Shown: positions 26,077 through 33,652 of the stretch, piece by piece
Layout: each line of letters opens with the position of its first letter
Numbering within the stretch: position 1 is the first letter of the stretch
Source: an uncultured Atopobium sp.
GTDB taxonomy: Bacteria > Actinomycetota > Coriobacteriia > Coriobacteriales > Atopobiaceae
Length of the DNA: 64,000 bases
Direction: 5' to 3'
NCBI GenBank assembly: GCA_938045565.1
Contig: CALIAZ010000021.1
Coordinates: forward strand, 55,746 to 119,745
Translations under genes and position numbers: made by a program
The notes under the pieces: model-generated
What the model saw: only the letters and a program-made list of their open reading frames with translations
What the model was told of the DNA's origin: nothing
Database searches by the model: none

Positions 26077-26637
26077 TTAGTCCTGCTTGAATGGGAAGTG
26101 GAAGGCGTCGAGAAGTGCCTTGCCCTCCTCATTGGTCTTAGCAGTGGTGACAATGGTGATGTCCATACCGCGGGTGTGGTCCATCTTGTCAAAGTCAATC
26201 TCTGGGAAGATGAGCTGCTCGGTTACGCCCATGGAGAAGTTACCACGGCCGTCGAAGCTCTTAGCAGAGATACCACGGAAGTCGCGAATACGAGGAATTG
26301 CGACTGCAATCAGACGATCCAGGAACTCCCACATACGATCGCCGCGCAGGGTTACTTTAGCGCCGATTGGCATACCCTGGCGAAGCTTAAAGGTTGCGAT
26401 AGACTTGCGAGCGTGTGTAACAAGTGGCTGCTGACCAGTAATGGTACGGAGGTCGTTTACAGCGCCGTCAATTGCCTTAGCGTCTGTAGCTGCCTCGCCA
26501 ACACCCATGTTGACAACAATCTTCTCAAACTTAGGAATCTGGTTAACGTTGGTGTAACCAAATTTCTCCTTCAGAGCATCACGCACGGATGCGTAGTAAA
26601 GCTCTTTAAGGCGAGGTGTGTACTTCTCGTCTGCCAT
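26077..26637 (-). CDS. rplE: 50S ribosomal protein L5
   Basis: A 186-residue 5S rRNA-binding protein (IPKFEKIVVNMGVGEA and DFRGISAKSFDGRGNFSMG). It is the first gene after a 303-bp interruption of the spc operon, so it probably has its own promoter and structured leader. Confidence 0.97.
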   Translation of the reverse strand: MADEKYTPRLKELYYASVRDALKEKFGYTNVNQIPKFEKIVVNMGVGEAATDAKAIDGAVNDLRTITGQQPLVTHARKSIATFKLRQGMPIGAKVTLRGDRMWEFLDRLIAVAIPRIRDFRGISAKSFDGRGNFSMGVTEQLIFPEIDFDKMDHTRGMDITIVTTAKTNEEGKALLDAFHFPFKQD

Positions 26638-26940
26638 GGTTTCTCCTTAACTCTTGGGGTTTTAAGTGCGGGGATCGCCTCGCACCTCCTAGTTTGGCGA
26701 ACTAGGAGCCATCTGCGTCCTCGAGACATACGTATCCCATAGAAAGACGCAATGAACAATATTAGACCTTATTGAGCAAAAATGGGGCGAGAATTTCAAG
26801 CTAGCTGATATTTTTTCGTGTCATCACACGACTTTCACACGACACAGCACTTCTCGCCCAAAAGAAAACCCCGCTATCTGACGATAACGGGGTTTGAAGT
26901 AGCTCTTAGATGTTTCTACTAAACGAGAAACACGGGTAAC
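26638..26940 (-). promoter_or_regulatory. Intergenic leader region between rplX and rplE
   Basis: This 303-bp gap, unusual inside the spc operon, holds the rplX terminator at its 3' side on the minus strand and two leader hairpins before rplE. One is perfect (26686-26694 pairing with 26700-26708). The next pairs GTGCG with CGCAC around 26667-26685. They suggest mRNA-level control of rplE and downstream genes. No clear promoter hexamer pair could be fixed. Confidence 0.5.
26862..26896 (-). terminator. Terminator after rplX
   Basis: Stem CCCCG-TATC (26869-26878) with GATA-CGGGG (26883-26892), followed on the minus strand by TTTTCTTTT. It splits the spc operon between L24 and L5. Confidence 0.85.
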
Positions 26941-27258
26941 TTAGAGCTCAGCGCCTGACTTCTTGGAGACGCGGACCTTAGTGCCGTCCTCCTTGATCAG
27001 GTAGCCAACACGGGTTGGCTTGTCGGTCTTAGGGTCGATAAGAGCAACATTGGAAGCGTCGATTGCTGCCTCTGCCTCAACGATGCCACCCTGCTGGTTA
27101 GCTGCGTTTGGCTTGACATGGCGCTTAGCAATTGCAACGCCCTCAACGACAACCTTGTTCTTCTCTGGATATACGCGAAGTACCTCGCCGCGCTTACCCT
27201 TGTCCTTACCAGTGAGGACCTCGACCTTGTCGCCCTTCTTGATCTTCATCTTAGGCAT
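26941..27258 (-). CDS. rplX: 50S ribosomal protein L24
   Basis: A 105-residue assembly initiator of the large subunit with an N-terminal KOW motif (KIKKGDKVEVLTGKDKGKRG). It lies 11 bp after rplN and is followed by a terminator instead of directly by rplE. Confidence 0.97.
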   Translation of the reverse strand: MPKMKIKKGDKVEVLTGKDKGKRGEVLRVYPEKNKVVVEGVAIAKRHVKPNAANQQGGIVEAEAAIDASNVALIDPKTDKPTRVGYLIKEDGTKVRVSKKSGAEL

Positions 27259-27269
27259 GTCGTTCCTCC

Positions 27270-27638
27270 TTAAAGGGTCTCAGGTGCAAGTGAGACAATC
27301 TTCATGTACTTGTGGTCGCGCAGCTCGCGAGCGACTGGTCCAAAGATACGAGTACCCTTGGGCTCACCCTCTTTGTTAACAAGAACGCATGCGTTCTGGT
27401 CAAAGCGGATGTAGCTACCGTCCTTGCGACGGGTGTCCTTAGCGGTACGAACGATGACGCAGCGAACAATGTCGCCCTTCTTCACCGAACCACCTGGAGT
27501 AGCCTCCTGGACAGCGCCAATGATGACGTCGGCAAGGCCGGCGTAACGACGCTTGGAGCCACCAAGGACCTTGACGCACTTTACGCGCCTTGCGCCGCTG
27601 TTGTCAGCGACGTTGAGAATGGTCTCCATCTGAATCAT
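27270..27638 (-). CDS. rplN: 50S ribosomal protein L14
   Basis: A 122-residue protein at the subunit interface (ETILNVADNSGARRVKCVKV, ending FGPVARELRDHKYMKIVSL). Full family length. A 110-bp gap without a gene separates it from rpsQ upstream. Confidence 0.97.
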   Translation of the reverse strand: MIQMETILNVADNSGARRVKCVKVLGGSKRRYAGLADVIIGAVQEATPGGSVKKGDIVRCVIVRTAKDTRRKDGSYIRFDQNACVLVNKEGEPKGTRIFGPVARELRDHKYMKIVSLAPETL

Positions 27639-27748
27639 GTGACGTTCCTCCGGAACCTAATTTCTCAGAGGTGCGCGTATTTGCGCACATGAAAAATAAT
27701 GATAGATACAAAACTAGGTTGAGCTAAAAGCTGTTTCCTAGGTGCTAA

Positions 27749-28015
27749 TTACTTAGCGCGCTCAACGATCTCTGCGAGACGCCAACGCTTGGTCTTGGAA
27801 AGAGGACGAGTCTCCATGACGCGGACGGTATCGCCCAGACCAGCCTCGTTGTTCTCATCGTGAACGTGAAGCTTCTTGCCGATGGTCATCATCTTGCCAT
27901 ACTTAGGGTGGTGCTTACGGTAAGTAATCTCTACCGTAATCGTCTTCTCGCCAGAGATGGAGACGACGAGTCCGGTACGAACCTTACGCGCATTTCTGCT
28001 TTCGGTCTCTGCCAT
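27749..28015 (-). CDS. rpsQ: 30S ribosomal protein S17
   Basis: An 88-residue OB-fold 16S rRNA-binding protein (RKVRTGLVVSISGEKTITVE and GDTVRVMETRPLSKTKRW). It is 17 bp after rpmC. Confidence 0.97.
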   Translation of the reverse strand: MAETESRNARKVRTGLVVSISGEKTITVEITYRKHHPKYGKMMTIGKKLHVHDENNEAGLGDTVRVMETRPLSKTKRWRLAEIVERAK

Positions 28016-28032
28016 AACTTATCTCCTGCGAT

Positions 28033-28248
28033 CTAGTTCTGCTCTGCGGATGCTTCCGCAGCAATTTGACGGGTGCGCATCTCGGTCTGAACGCGAGCAA
28101 TGTCGCGCTTAACTGCCTTGACACGAGCGGTGTTGTCCAGCTGGCTAGTTGCCATCTGGAAACGAAGATTAAAGAGCTCTGCGCGGCCTTCCTCGAGTTT
28201 CTTAGCGAGGTCTGCATCGCTCATAGCCTTGATTTCGGTGTACTTCAT
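28033..28248 (-). CDS. rpmC: 50S ribosomal protein L29
   Basis: A 71-residue two-helix protein near the exit tunnel (AELFNLRFQMATSQLDNTAR). Its ATG overlaps the rplP stop by one base (TAATG), showing coupled translation. Confidence 0.97.
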   Translation of the reverse strand: MKYTEIKAMSDADLAKKLEEGRAELFNLRFQMATSQLDNTARVKAVKRDIARVQTEMRTRQIAAEASAEQN

Positions 28249-28673
28249 TAGTTCTCACCGTCCTGATCGGCCTTGGAGACAATCTTGGTCTTAATTGGAA
28301 GCTTGTGCTGAGCAAGACGGAGAGCCTCACGAGCAACTTCCTCTGGTACGCCATCAATCTCAAACATGATACGACCAGGCTTAACAACTGCTACCCACTC
28401 TTCTGGGTTGCCCTTACCGGAACCCATGCGAGTCTCTGCAGGCTTCTTGGTGATTGGCTTATCTGGGAAGATAGTAATCCAAACCTTACCGCCACGCTTC
28501 ATCTCACGGGTGAGAGCAATACGAGCAGCCTCAATCTGGCGGTTAGTAATCCAGTGAGCCTCCTCTGCACGGATGCCCCAGGTACCAAAATGCAGCTGGG
28601 TATTACCCTTTGCCTGGCCCTTCATGGAACCGCGCTGTACCTTACGGTGCAATACACGCTTTGGAGCAAGCAT
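28248..28673 (-). CDS. rplP: 50S ribosomal protein L16
   Basis: A 141-residue protein of the A-site region (MLAPKRVLHRKVQRGSMKG; MGSGKGNPEEWVAVVKPGR). Its start overlaps the rpsC stop by one base. The order rpsC-rplP-rpmC-rpsQ is as in nearly all bacteria. Confidence 0.97.
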   Translation of the reverse strand: MLAPKRVLHRKVQRGSMKGQAKGNTQLHFGTWGIRAEEAHWITNRQIEAARIALTREMKRGGKVWITIFPDKPITKKPAETRMGSGKGNPEEWVAVVKPGRIMFEIDGVPEEVAREALRLAQHKLPIKTKIVSKADQDGEN

Positions 28674-29383
28674 TAACGGCCCCTCCTCTCATTGCGAGCA
28701 CGACGAGGACGAGCGGAGCCCTCAAGAGCTGGGTTAGGTGTTGGCTGTCCAGGCATCTTCTCGCCGTAATAAATCCAAACCTTGATACCGACAGCGCCCA
28801 TGGTGGTGCGGCCTGTAGCGGTACCATAGCCGATTGCAGCACGAAGGGTGTGCAGAGGCACGCGACCCTCACGGTACCACTCACGGCGGCCCATCTCAGC
28901 ACCGTTCAGGCGACCAGAGCACTGGATACGAATACCCTTAGCGCCAGCCTTGCGAGCGGACTGAACAGCCTTACGCATAGCGCGACGGAAAGCAACACGC
29001 TGCTCAAGCTGCTCTGCGATGGACTGAGCAACGAGGTTTGCGTCAAGCTCAGGACGCTTAACCTCGACAACGTCAACGTTGACCTGACCCTTGCCGACCT
29101 TAGCGACACGCTCAAGATCTGCACGGAGGCCGTCGATCTCTGCGCCCTTCTTGCCAATGACAATACCAGGACGTGCGGAGAAAATAGTTACCTTGACCTT
29201 ATCGCCAGCGCGCTCGATATCAATACGAGCAACAGCTGCCTTCTCAAGGCGCTTCTCAAGATACTTGCGGATAGCAAGATCGTTGCCGAGCTGCTCGGCG
29301 TAGTCCTTATCGGCGTACCAACGAGAACGCCAGCTCTCGGTTACACCAAGACGGAAGCCTGTAGGCTGTACTTTCTGACCCAT
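28673..29383 (-). CDS. rpsC: 30S ribosomal protein S3
   Basis: A 236-residue protein at the mRNA entry, with an N-terminal KH domain (IFSARPGIVIGKKGAEID) and C-terminal GRRNGAEMGRRE-like block (LNGAEMGRREWYREGRVPL). It ends in a basic tail, PRRARNERRGR. It is 2 bp after rplV. Confidence 0.97.
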   Translation of the reverse strand: MGQKVQPTGFRLGVTESWRSRWYADKDYAEQLGNDLAIRKYLEKRLEKAAVARIDIERAGDKVKVTIFSARPGIVIGKKGAEIDGLRADLERVAKVGKGQVNVDVVEVKRPELDANLVAQSIAEQLEQRVAFRRAMRKAVQSARKAGAKGIRIQCSGRLNGAEMGRREWYREGRVPLHTLRAAIGYGTATGRTTMGAVGIKVWIYYGEKMPGQPTPNPALEGSARPRRARNERRGR

Positions 29384-29385
29384 TC

Positions 29386-29748
29386 CTACGCCTCCTTTCG
29401 AGGTGCAACGACAACGGTAATGTGGCTCATGCGCTTGTTAATGCGGGAAGCCGAACCCTTTGCACGAGGGCGAATACGCTTAAGCGTTGGGCCTTCGTCA
29501 ACAAAAGCGGTCTTGACTACCAGGTTGTTAGCACGGAGACCATTGTTGTTCTCGGCGTTAGCAACTGCGGAGCGCAGAACCTTAGCAATATCAGTTGCGG
29601 CAGCGCGAGTCGAGAACTGAAGAACCTCAAGGGCCTTCTCGACAGACTTACCGCGGACAAGCGCGACAACTGCGCGAGCCTTACGAGGAGCAACGCGAAC
29701 ATACTTAGCTGTTGCGCGAACCTCAATAGAATCGGTGTTTTTAGCCAT
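29386..29748 (-). CDS. rplV: 50S ribosomal protein L22
   Basis: A 120-residue tunnel-lining protein (AKYVRVAPRKARAVVALVRG). The tunnel loop near RIRPRAKGSASRINKRMSHI has no insertion or deletion of the kind linked to macrolide resistance. Confidence 0.97.
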   Translation of the reverse strand: MAKNTDSIEVRATAKYVRVAPRKARAVVALVRGKSVEKALEVLQFSTRAAATDIAKVLRSAVANAENNNGLRANNLVVKTAFVDEGPTLKRIRPRAKGSASRINKRMSHITVVVAPRKEA

Positions 29749-29762
29749 TTACTACACTCCCC

Positions 29763-30023
29763 CTATTTGGCCTTGTGACCGCGGAAGGTACGGGATGGGG
29801 AGAACTCGCCCAACTTGTGACCAACCATGGACTCGGTGACGTACACAGGTACATGCTTACGACCATCGTGAACAGCGATGGTGTGACCGACCATCTCAGG
29901 GAAGATGGTTGAGGAACGTGACCAAGTCTTGATAACGTCCTTCTTGCCAGCCTCGTTCATTGCAGCGACACGCGCAAGGAGGCGAGTCTCCACAAAGGGG
30001 CCTTTTTTGAGACTTCTGCTCAT
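29763..30023 (-). CDS. rpsS: 30S ribosomal protein S19
   Basis: An 86-residue small-subunit head protein (MSRSLKKGPFVETRLL; HDGRKHVPVYVTESMVGHKL). It is 14 bp from rplV and 21 bp from rplB. Confidence 0.97.
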   Translation of the reverse strand: MSRSLKKGPFVETRLLARVAAMNEAGKKDVIKTWSRSSTIFPEMVGHTIAVHDGRKHVPVYVTESMVGHKLGEFSPSRTFRGHKAK

Positions 30024-30044
30024 TTATCTACTCCTACTCGTGTC

Positions 30045-30881
30045 TTACTTGGACTTACGACGGCGAATGATCAGGCGGTTAGAAGCCTTCTTCGGGTCGC
30101 GGGTCTTATAACCCTTGGTTGGCTTACCCCATGGAGTGACGGAAGGACGACCAGAAGTGTGGTTCTTACCTTCACCACCGCCGTGTGGGTGGTCAACAGG
30201 GTTCATGACAGTACCACGGACGGTAGGACGGACGCCTGCCCAACGGGAACGACCAGCCTTACCAACAACAATGTTGGAGTGCTCAGCGTTACCAACCTCG
30301 CCGATAGTTGCACGGCAGGTTAGAAGAACACGACGGAGCTCGGAGGAAGGCATACGCAGAACTGCATAGCCGTTGTCCTTACCCATGAGCTGGACGGAAG
30401 TACCAGCAGCACGTGCCATTGCAGCACCCTTGCCAGGCTGGAACTCAACTGCGTGAACAAGAGTACCTACTGGAATCTGCTCAAGAGTGGTGCAGTTACC
30501 AGGCTTGATGTCGACGTCCTTGGTACCAGAAAGAACGGTGTCACCGACACTCAGGCCCTCTGGGCAAAGGATGTATGCCTTTGCGCCGTCTGCATAGTGC
30601 AGAAGAGCAATACGAGCGGAACGGTTAGGATCGTACTCAATAGTAGCGACTTTAGCTGGGATGTCATCCTTGCGACGCTTGAAGTCGATACGACGGTACT
30701 GGCGCTTGTGGCCACCACCCTGGTGACGGGTAGTGATGCGGCCATTGTTGTTGCGGCCAGCCTTCTTTGGCAGAGGCTCGAGAAGGGACTTCTCGGGCTT
30801 ATCAGTTGTAATCTCAGCAAAGTCTGAGATTGTCTGGAAGCGCCTGCCTGCGCTTGTTGGCTTTAGATGCCTAACTGCCAT
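30045..30881 (-). CDS. rplB: 50S ribosomal protein L2
   Basis: A 278-residue protein essential for subunit joining and peptidyl transfer. The conserved loop MNPVDHPHGGGEG carries the key histidine. The N-terminus VRHLKPTSAGRRFQTIS is standard. A 138-bp gap with hairpins lies between rplW and rplB, longer than in most S10 operons. Confidence 0.98.
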   Translation of the reverse strand: MAVRHLKPTSAGRRFQTISDFAEITTDKPEKSLLEPLPKKAGRNNNGRITTRHQGGGHKRQYRRIDFKRRKDDIPAKVATIEYDPNRSARIALLHYADGAKAYILCPEGLSVGDTVLSGTKDVDIKPGNCTTLEQIPVGTLVHAVEFQPGKGAAMARAAGTSVQLMGKDNGYAVLRMPSSELRRVLLTCRATIGEVGNAEHSNIVVGKAGRSRWAGVRPTVRGTVMNPVDHPHGGGEGKNHTSGRPSVTPWGKPTKGYKTRDPKKASNRLIIRRRKSK

Positions 30882-31019
30882 AAACAGTATCCCTTTCTTC
30901 TCCGTTGGCTAGCCCGCTTAAGGGAAAGTCGAGCTAACACCGGATTACCACGGTACCGCGCGTATCTACTATGCGCGGCATACGAACCCGTACCTCAAAA
31001 GAGGCACGGGAGAAAAACC
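30882..31019 (-). other. Structured gap between rplW and rplB
   Basis: On the minus strand two GC-rich stems are visible: CCCGTGCCTC paired with GAGGTACGGG around 30987-31010, and CCGCGC paired with GCGCGG around 30955-30977. No T-run follows, so these look like leader or processing structures rather than terminators. Confidence 0.4.
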
Positions 31020-31319
31020 TTACTCAGCAGAGTTATTACCGAAGATCTCGATAGTCTCACCAGCAGCGAGGGTAACAATAGCCTTCTTCCACTGGCGGGT
31101 CTTGCCTGCCTGCTGATAACGTACACGCTTGTTCTTTGGCTTAACAGAAAGTGTGTTTACCTTGGTGACGTGTACAGAGAAGAGCTTCTCTACAGCTGCA
31201 GCAATCTCTTCTTTACCTGCGTTACGAGCAACCTCAAAAGTGTACTTGCCCTGCTCCATCAGATCGAAAGCACGCTCTGAAACGATAGGACGAATGATGA
31301 CCTCATAAGGAGAGTTCAT
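31020..31319 (-). CDS. rplW: 50S ribosomal protein L23
   Basis: A 99-residue exit-tunnel protein that docks trigger factor and SRP (YEVIIRPIVSERAFDLM). Its start overlaps the rplD stop by one base. Confidence 0.97.
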   Translation of the reverse strand: MNSPYEVIIRPIVSERAFDLMEQGKYTFEVARNAGKEEIAAAVEKLFSVHVTKVNTLSVKPKNKRVRYQQAGKTRQWKKAIVTLAAGETIEIFGNNSAE

Positions 31320-31945
31320 TATGCGAGCACCTCCCCAAGCTGCTTAGCAACATCAGCGGACATAACAAGTGCGCCGTTGTCGATCAGGAAACGAGTAGTA
31401 ACCTCAGAAACACCGAAGACCGAAACCTTAGGAAGGTTACGGAAAGAGAGGTAGGTGTTGACGTCGTCGTCTGGGACAATGACGGTAACGCGTTTGCCCT
31501 CAATACCGAGGTTCTGAAGTGCAGCCTTTGCCTGCTTGGTGGAAGGCTGAGCAAACTCAAGAGAGTCAACGAGGACAAGCTCGGAGTCTGCAACCTTGCC
31601 GGAGAGGACGGACCTCATAGCAAGCTTGACCATCTTGTTGTTAATACGACGTGCGTGTGAACGAGGGGTAGGTCCAAAAATGACGCCACCACCAGTCCAC
31701 TGACCAGCACGAATAGAACCCTGGCGAGCACGACCAGTACCCTTCTGACGGTAAGGCTTAACGCCACCGCCGGATACCTCGTGACGGTTCTTTGTAGAGT
31801 GGGTACCCTGACGTGCGGATGCGTCCTGGCAGACTACAACCTGGTGCACAACAGGGATGTTTGGCTCAATGCCATAGACGTCAGAGGAGAGCTCGGCGTC
31901 GCCGACCTTCTTTCCCTCTACGTTCTTAATCTCATACTTGGACAT
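31319..31945 (-). CDS. rplD: 50S ribosomal protein L4
   Basis: A 208-residue tunnel protein. GVKPYRQKGTGRARQGSIRA is the tunnel loop and is intact. In E. coli L4 represses its own operon; whether this applies here is unknown. It is 39 bp after rplC. Confidence 0.97.
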   Translation of the reverse strand: MSKYEIKNVEGKKVGDAELSSDVYGIEPNIPVVHQVVVCQDASARQGTHSTKNRHEVSGGGVKPYRQKGTGRARQGSIRAGQWTGGGVIFGPTPRSHARRINNKMVKLAMRSVLSGKVADSELVLVDSLEFAQPSTKQAKAALQNLGIEGKRVTVIVPDDDVNTYLSFRNLPKVSVFGVSEVTTRFLIDNGALVMSADVAKQLGEVLA

Positions 31946-31984
31946 GTTGTCTCCTTGTTAGCCTAAGTGTTTGCCTAAAGGCCC

Positions 31985-32605
31985 TTAGGCCATGCGGACC
32001 TGGACGAGGGCATTCTTGCCGCCAGGAACAGCACCCTTGATAAGCATGAGGTTCTGCTCAGCATCAACGCGGACAAGCTTAAGGTTCTTGACCGTAACGC
32101 GCTCTGCGCCCATGTGACCATACATGTGAAGGCCCTTACGAACGCGTGCAGGGTATGCGCACTGACCAATGGAACCTGGACGACGCTGGTTACGAGAACC
32201 GTGAGTCATTGGACCGCGAGAGAAGTTCCAGCGCTTAACGGTACCCTGGAAACCCTTACCCTTAGAAGTGCCTGTTACGTCAACAGCGGTGACCTCGGAG
32301 AAGTCAGCAACTGTGACAACATCGCCGGTCTTGTGCTCAGAAGCATCCTCAACGCGGACCTCGCGGAGGTAACGCATTGGCTCGACGCCCTGTGCCTTGA
32401 AGTGACCAGCCATTGGCTTGTTGACATGCTTCTCGGAGATGTCACCAAAGCCAATCTGTACGGCATTGTAGCCGTCCGTCTCAACAGTCTTTACCTGTGA
32501 AACGGTGCAGGGGCCAGCAAGAACGACGGTAACAGGAACGACGTTGTCGTTCTCGTCCCATACCTGGGTCATGCCCAGCTTGCGGCCGAGGATGGTATTA
32601 ACCAT
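31985..32605 (-). CDS. rplC: 50S ribosomal protein L3
   Basis: A 206-residue protein near the peptidyl transferase centre (VNTILGRKLGMTQVWDEND; GRMAGHMG-type block seen as LHMYGHMGAERVTVKNL). ATG 32605 follows AGGAAAG; an upstream in-frame reading of 23 codons has no ribosome site and lies in the leader. It is separated from rpsJ by 3.1 kb of inserted genes and has its own promoter. Confidence 0.97.
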   Translation of the reverse strand: MVNTILGRKLGMTQVWDENDNVVPVTVVLAGPCTVSQVKTVETDGYNAVQIGFGDISEKHVNKPMAGHFKAQGVEPMRYLREVRVEDASEHKTGDVVTVADFSEVTAVDVTGTSKGKGFQGTVKRWNFSRGPMTHGSRNQRRPGSIGQCAYPARVRKGLHMYGHMGAERVTVKNLKLVRVDAEQNLMLIKGAVPGGKNALVQVRMA

Positions 32606-32726
32606 GCTCTTTCCTAACCTTCGGTGGTCATGGGACCTTGAGAGCACATCGGGTACTCTTCCCCAGCGGGCCACGTCCTGTACATACTGCCTTTAGACAT
32701 AATTGTCCTGTTTGAGCAGCCCGTTT

Positions 32727-32755
32727 ACTTTACACTCATTTTTGACAAGAAACAA
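32727..32755 (-). promoter_or_regulatory. Candidate promoter of the rplC operon
   Basis: On the minus strand, TTGTTT (32750-32755), 17 bp, TAAAGT (32727-32732). It supplies the promoter that rplC needs after being cut off from rpsJ. The same -10 hexamer, TAAAGT, is used at rpsL. Confidence 0.6.
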
Positions 32756-32856
32756 GTCTAAAATCTCTAAAAGATGAACGCTTTGTGAAGACCGTTTGAT
32801 ACCTTCTAGCTGCGAGATCTTTTTTCTCTACTATTTTGCGAGGTCAAACCTCTGAC

Positions 32857-32883
32857 CCGGGCGTATCCATTGGCGAGAAACCC
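32857..32883. repeat. CCGGGCGTATCCAT element joined to the 13-mer
   Basis: The 14-mer at 32857-32870 is identical to 39186-39199 upstream of rpsL, and its first 11 bases recur at 55660-55670 upstream of the tRNA-Tyr promoter. Here TGGCGAGAAACCC follows without a gap. Confidence 0.7.
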
Positions 32884-32964
32884 GTGGAATTTTGAAAGAT
32901 TTTTTCTAAAAATTTTGTCGGAACAATCTACGAGAATAATTTTGCCAAAATCAGGCTGCCAAGA

Positions 32965-33014
32965 CTAAGCAGCTAAGCAGTCTAGGCTAAGCAAGTTATA
33001 CCTAAGCAGCTAAG
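32965..33014. repeat. CTAAGCAGCTAAG direct repeat
   Basis: Exact 13-mers at 32965-32977 and 33002-33014, 37 bp apart, with further CTAAGC copies between. They lie directly after the phosphatase stop codon (minus strand). Confidence 0.6.
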
Positions 33015-33015
33015 A

Positions 33016-33483
33016 CTACTTTGCCATGAGTTTCTTAAGCAACGCTTCACAGCCTTCTATAACGTCCTCGTACGTCAGGTCAAAATTGCCCGAATACCAC
33101 GGATCAGCGATATCACGAGGCTTTTCTGTCCAGTCAAGAAGCAACGAAACCTTTCCAAGCGGATCATCCTTGAGCATACGCATCATGTTGCGCAGGTTGT
33201 TGTGATCCATACCGATGAGGTAATCAAACTCCTCATAATCTGCGCGAGTCATCTGCCTCGCACGATGATTCCCGCAATGAATCCCCTTTTTCTGCAGTTT
33301 GCGTCGCGTGCGAGGATCTACAGGATTACCAATCTCTTCAGTGGATGTCGCGACTGAATCAATGAAGAATGAATCTGCCAGACCGTTTTTCTCGACAAGG
33401 TCTTGCATGACATATTGCGCCATAGTTGACCTGCAAATATTTCCGTGACACACAAAGAGGATCTTCGTTACGTGGATGTCCAT
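33016..33483 (-). CDS. Low-molecular-weight protein tyrosine phosphatase
   Basis: A 155-residue cytosolic phosphatase. The active-site P-loop VCHGNICRSTM (C-x5-R) is at about residue 12 and the general-acid aspartate is in IADPWYSGNFD near residue 128. In many bacteria these enzymes reverse tyrosine phosphorylation that controls surface polysaccharide export. It sits between rpsJ and rplC, outside the conserved S10 order, next to the AT-rich GmrSD-like gene, but its own codon use looks host-like. Confidence 0.93.
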   Translation of the reverse strand: MDIHVTKILFVCHGNICRSTMAQYVMQDLVEKNGLADSFFIDSVATSTEEIGNPVDPRTRRKLQKKGIHCGNHRARQMTRADYEEFDYLIGMDHNNLRNMMRMLKDDPLGKVSLLLDWTEKPRDIADPWYSGNFDLTYEDVIEGCEALLKKLMAK

Positions 33484-33652
33484 TTATTTAGTCTAGCCAC
33501 TTTCTGTCATAATAAATTCATTGCTTGTTGACTCAAATACCAATAGAGTACAAAAAAATTTACTTATCATTCTTCTGTTAGCTAGATACTCTAGAGGTAC
33601 TCATATTTTGAATTTTGAATCCCATATATCAAATATTTTTAGGCTTAGAAGT

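Larger units (their letters stand above)
32606..33015 (-). other. Promoter and leader region of rplC
   Basis: This 410-bp gap contains the rplC leader (about 110 nt), its promoter (32727-32755), the CCGGGCGTATCCAT element with an attached 13-mer (32857-32883), a piece of the mosaic repeat (AAAATCAGGC, about 32948) and short CTAAGC repeats next to the phosphatase gene. No gene is seen. Confidence 0.6.
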
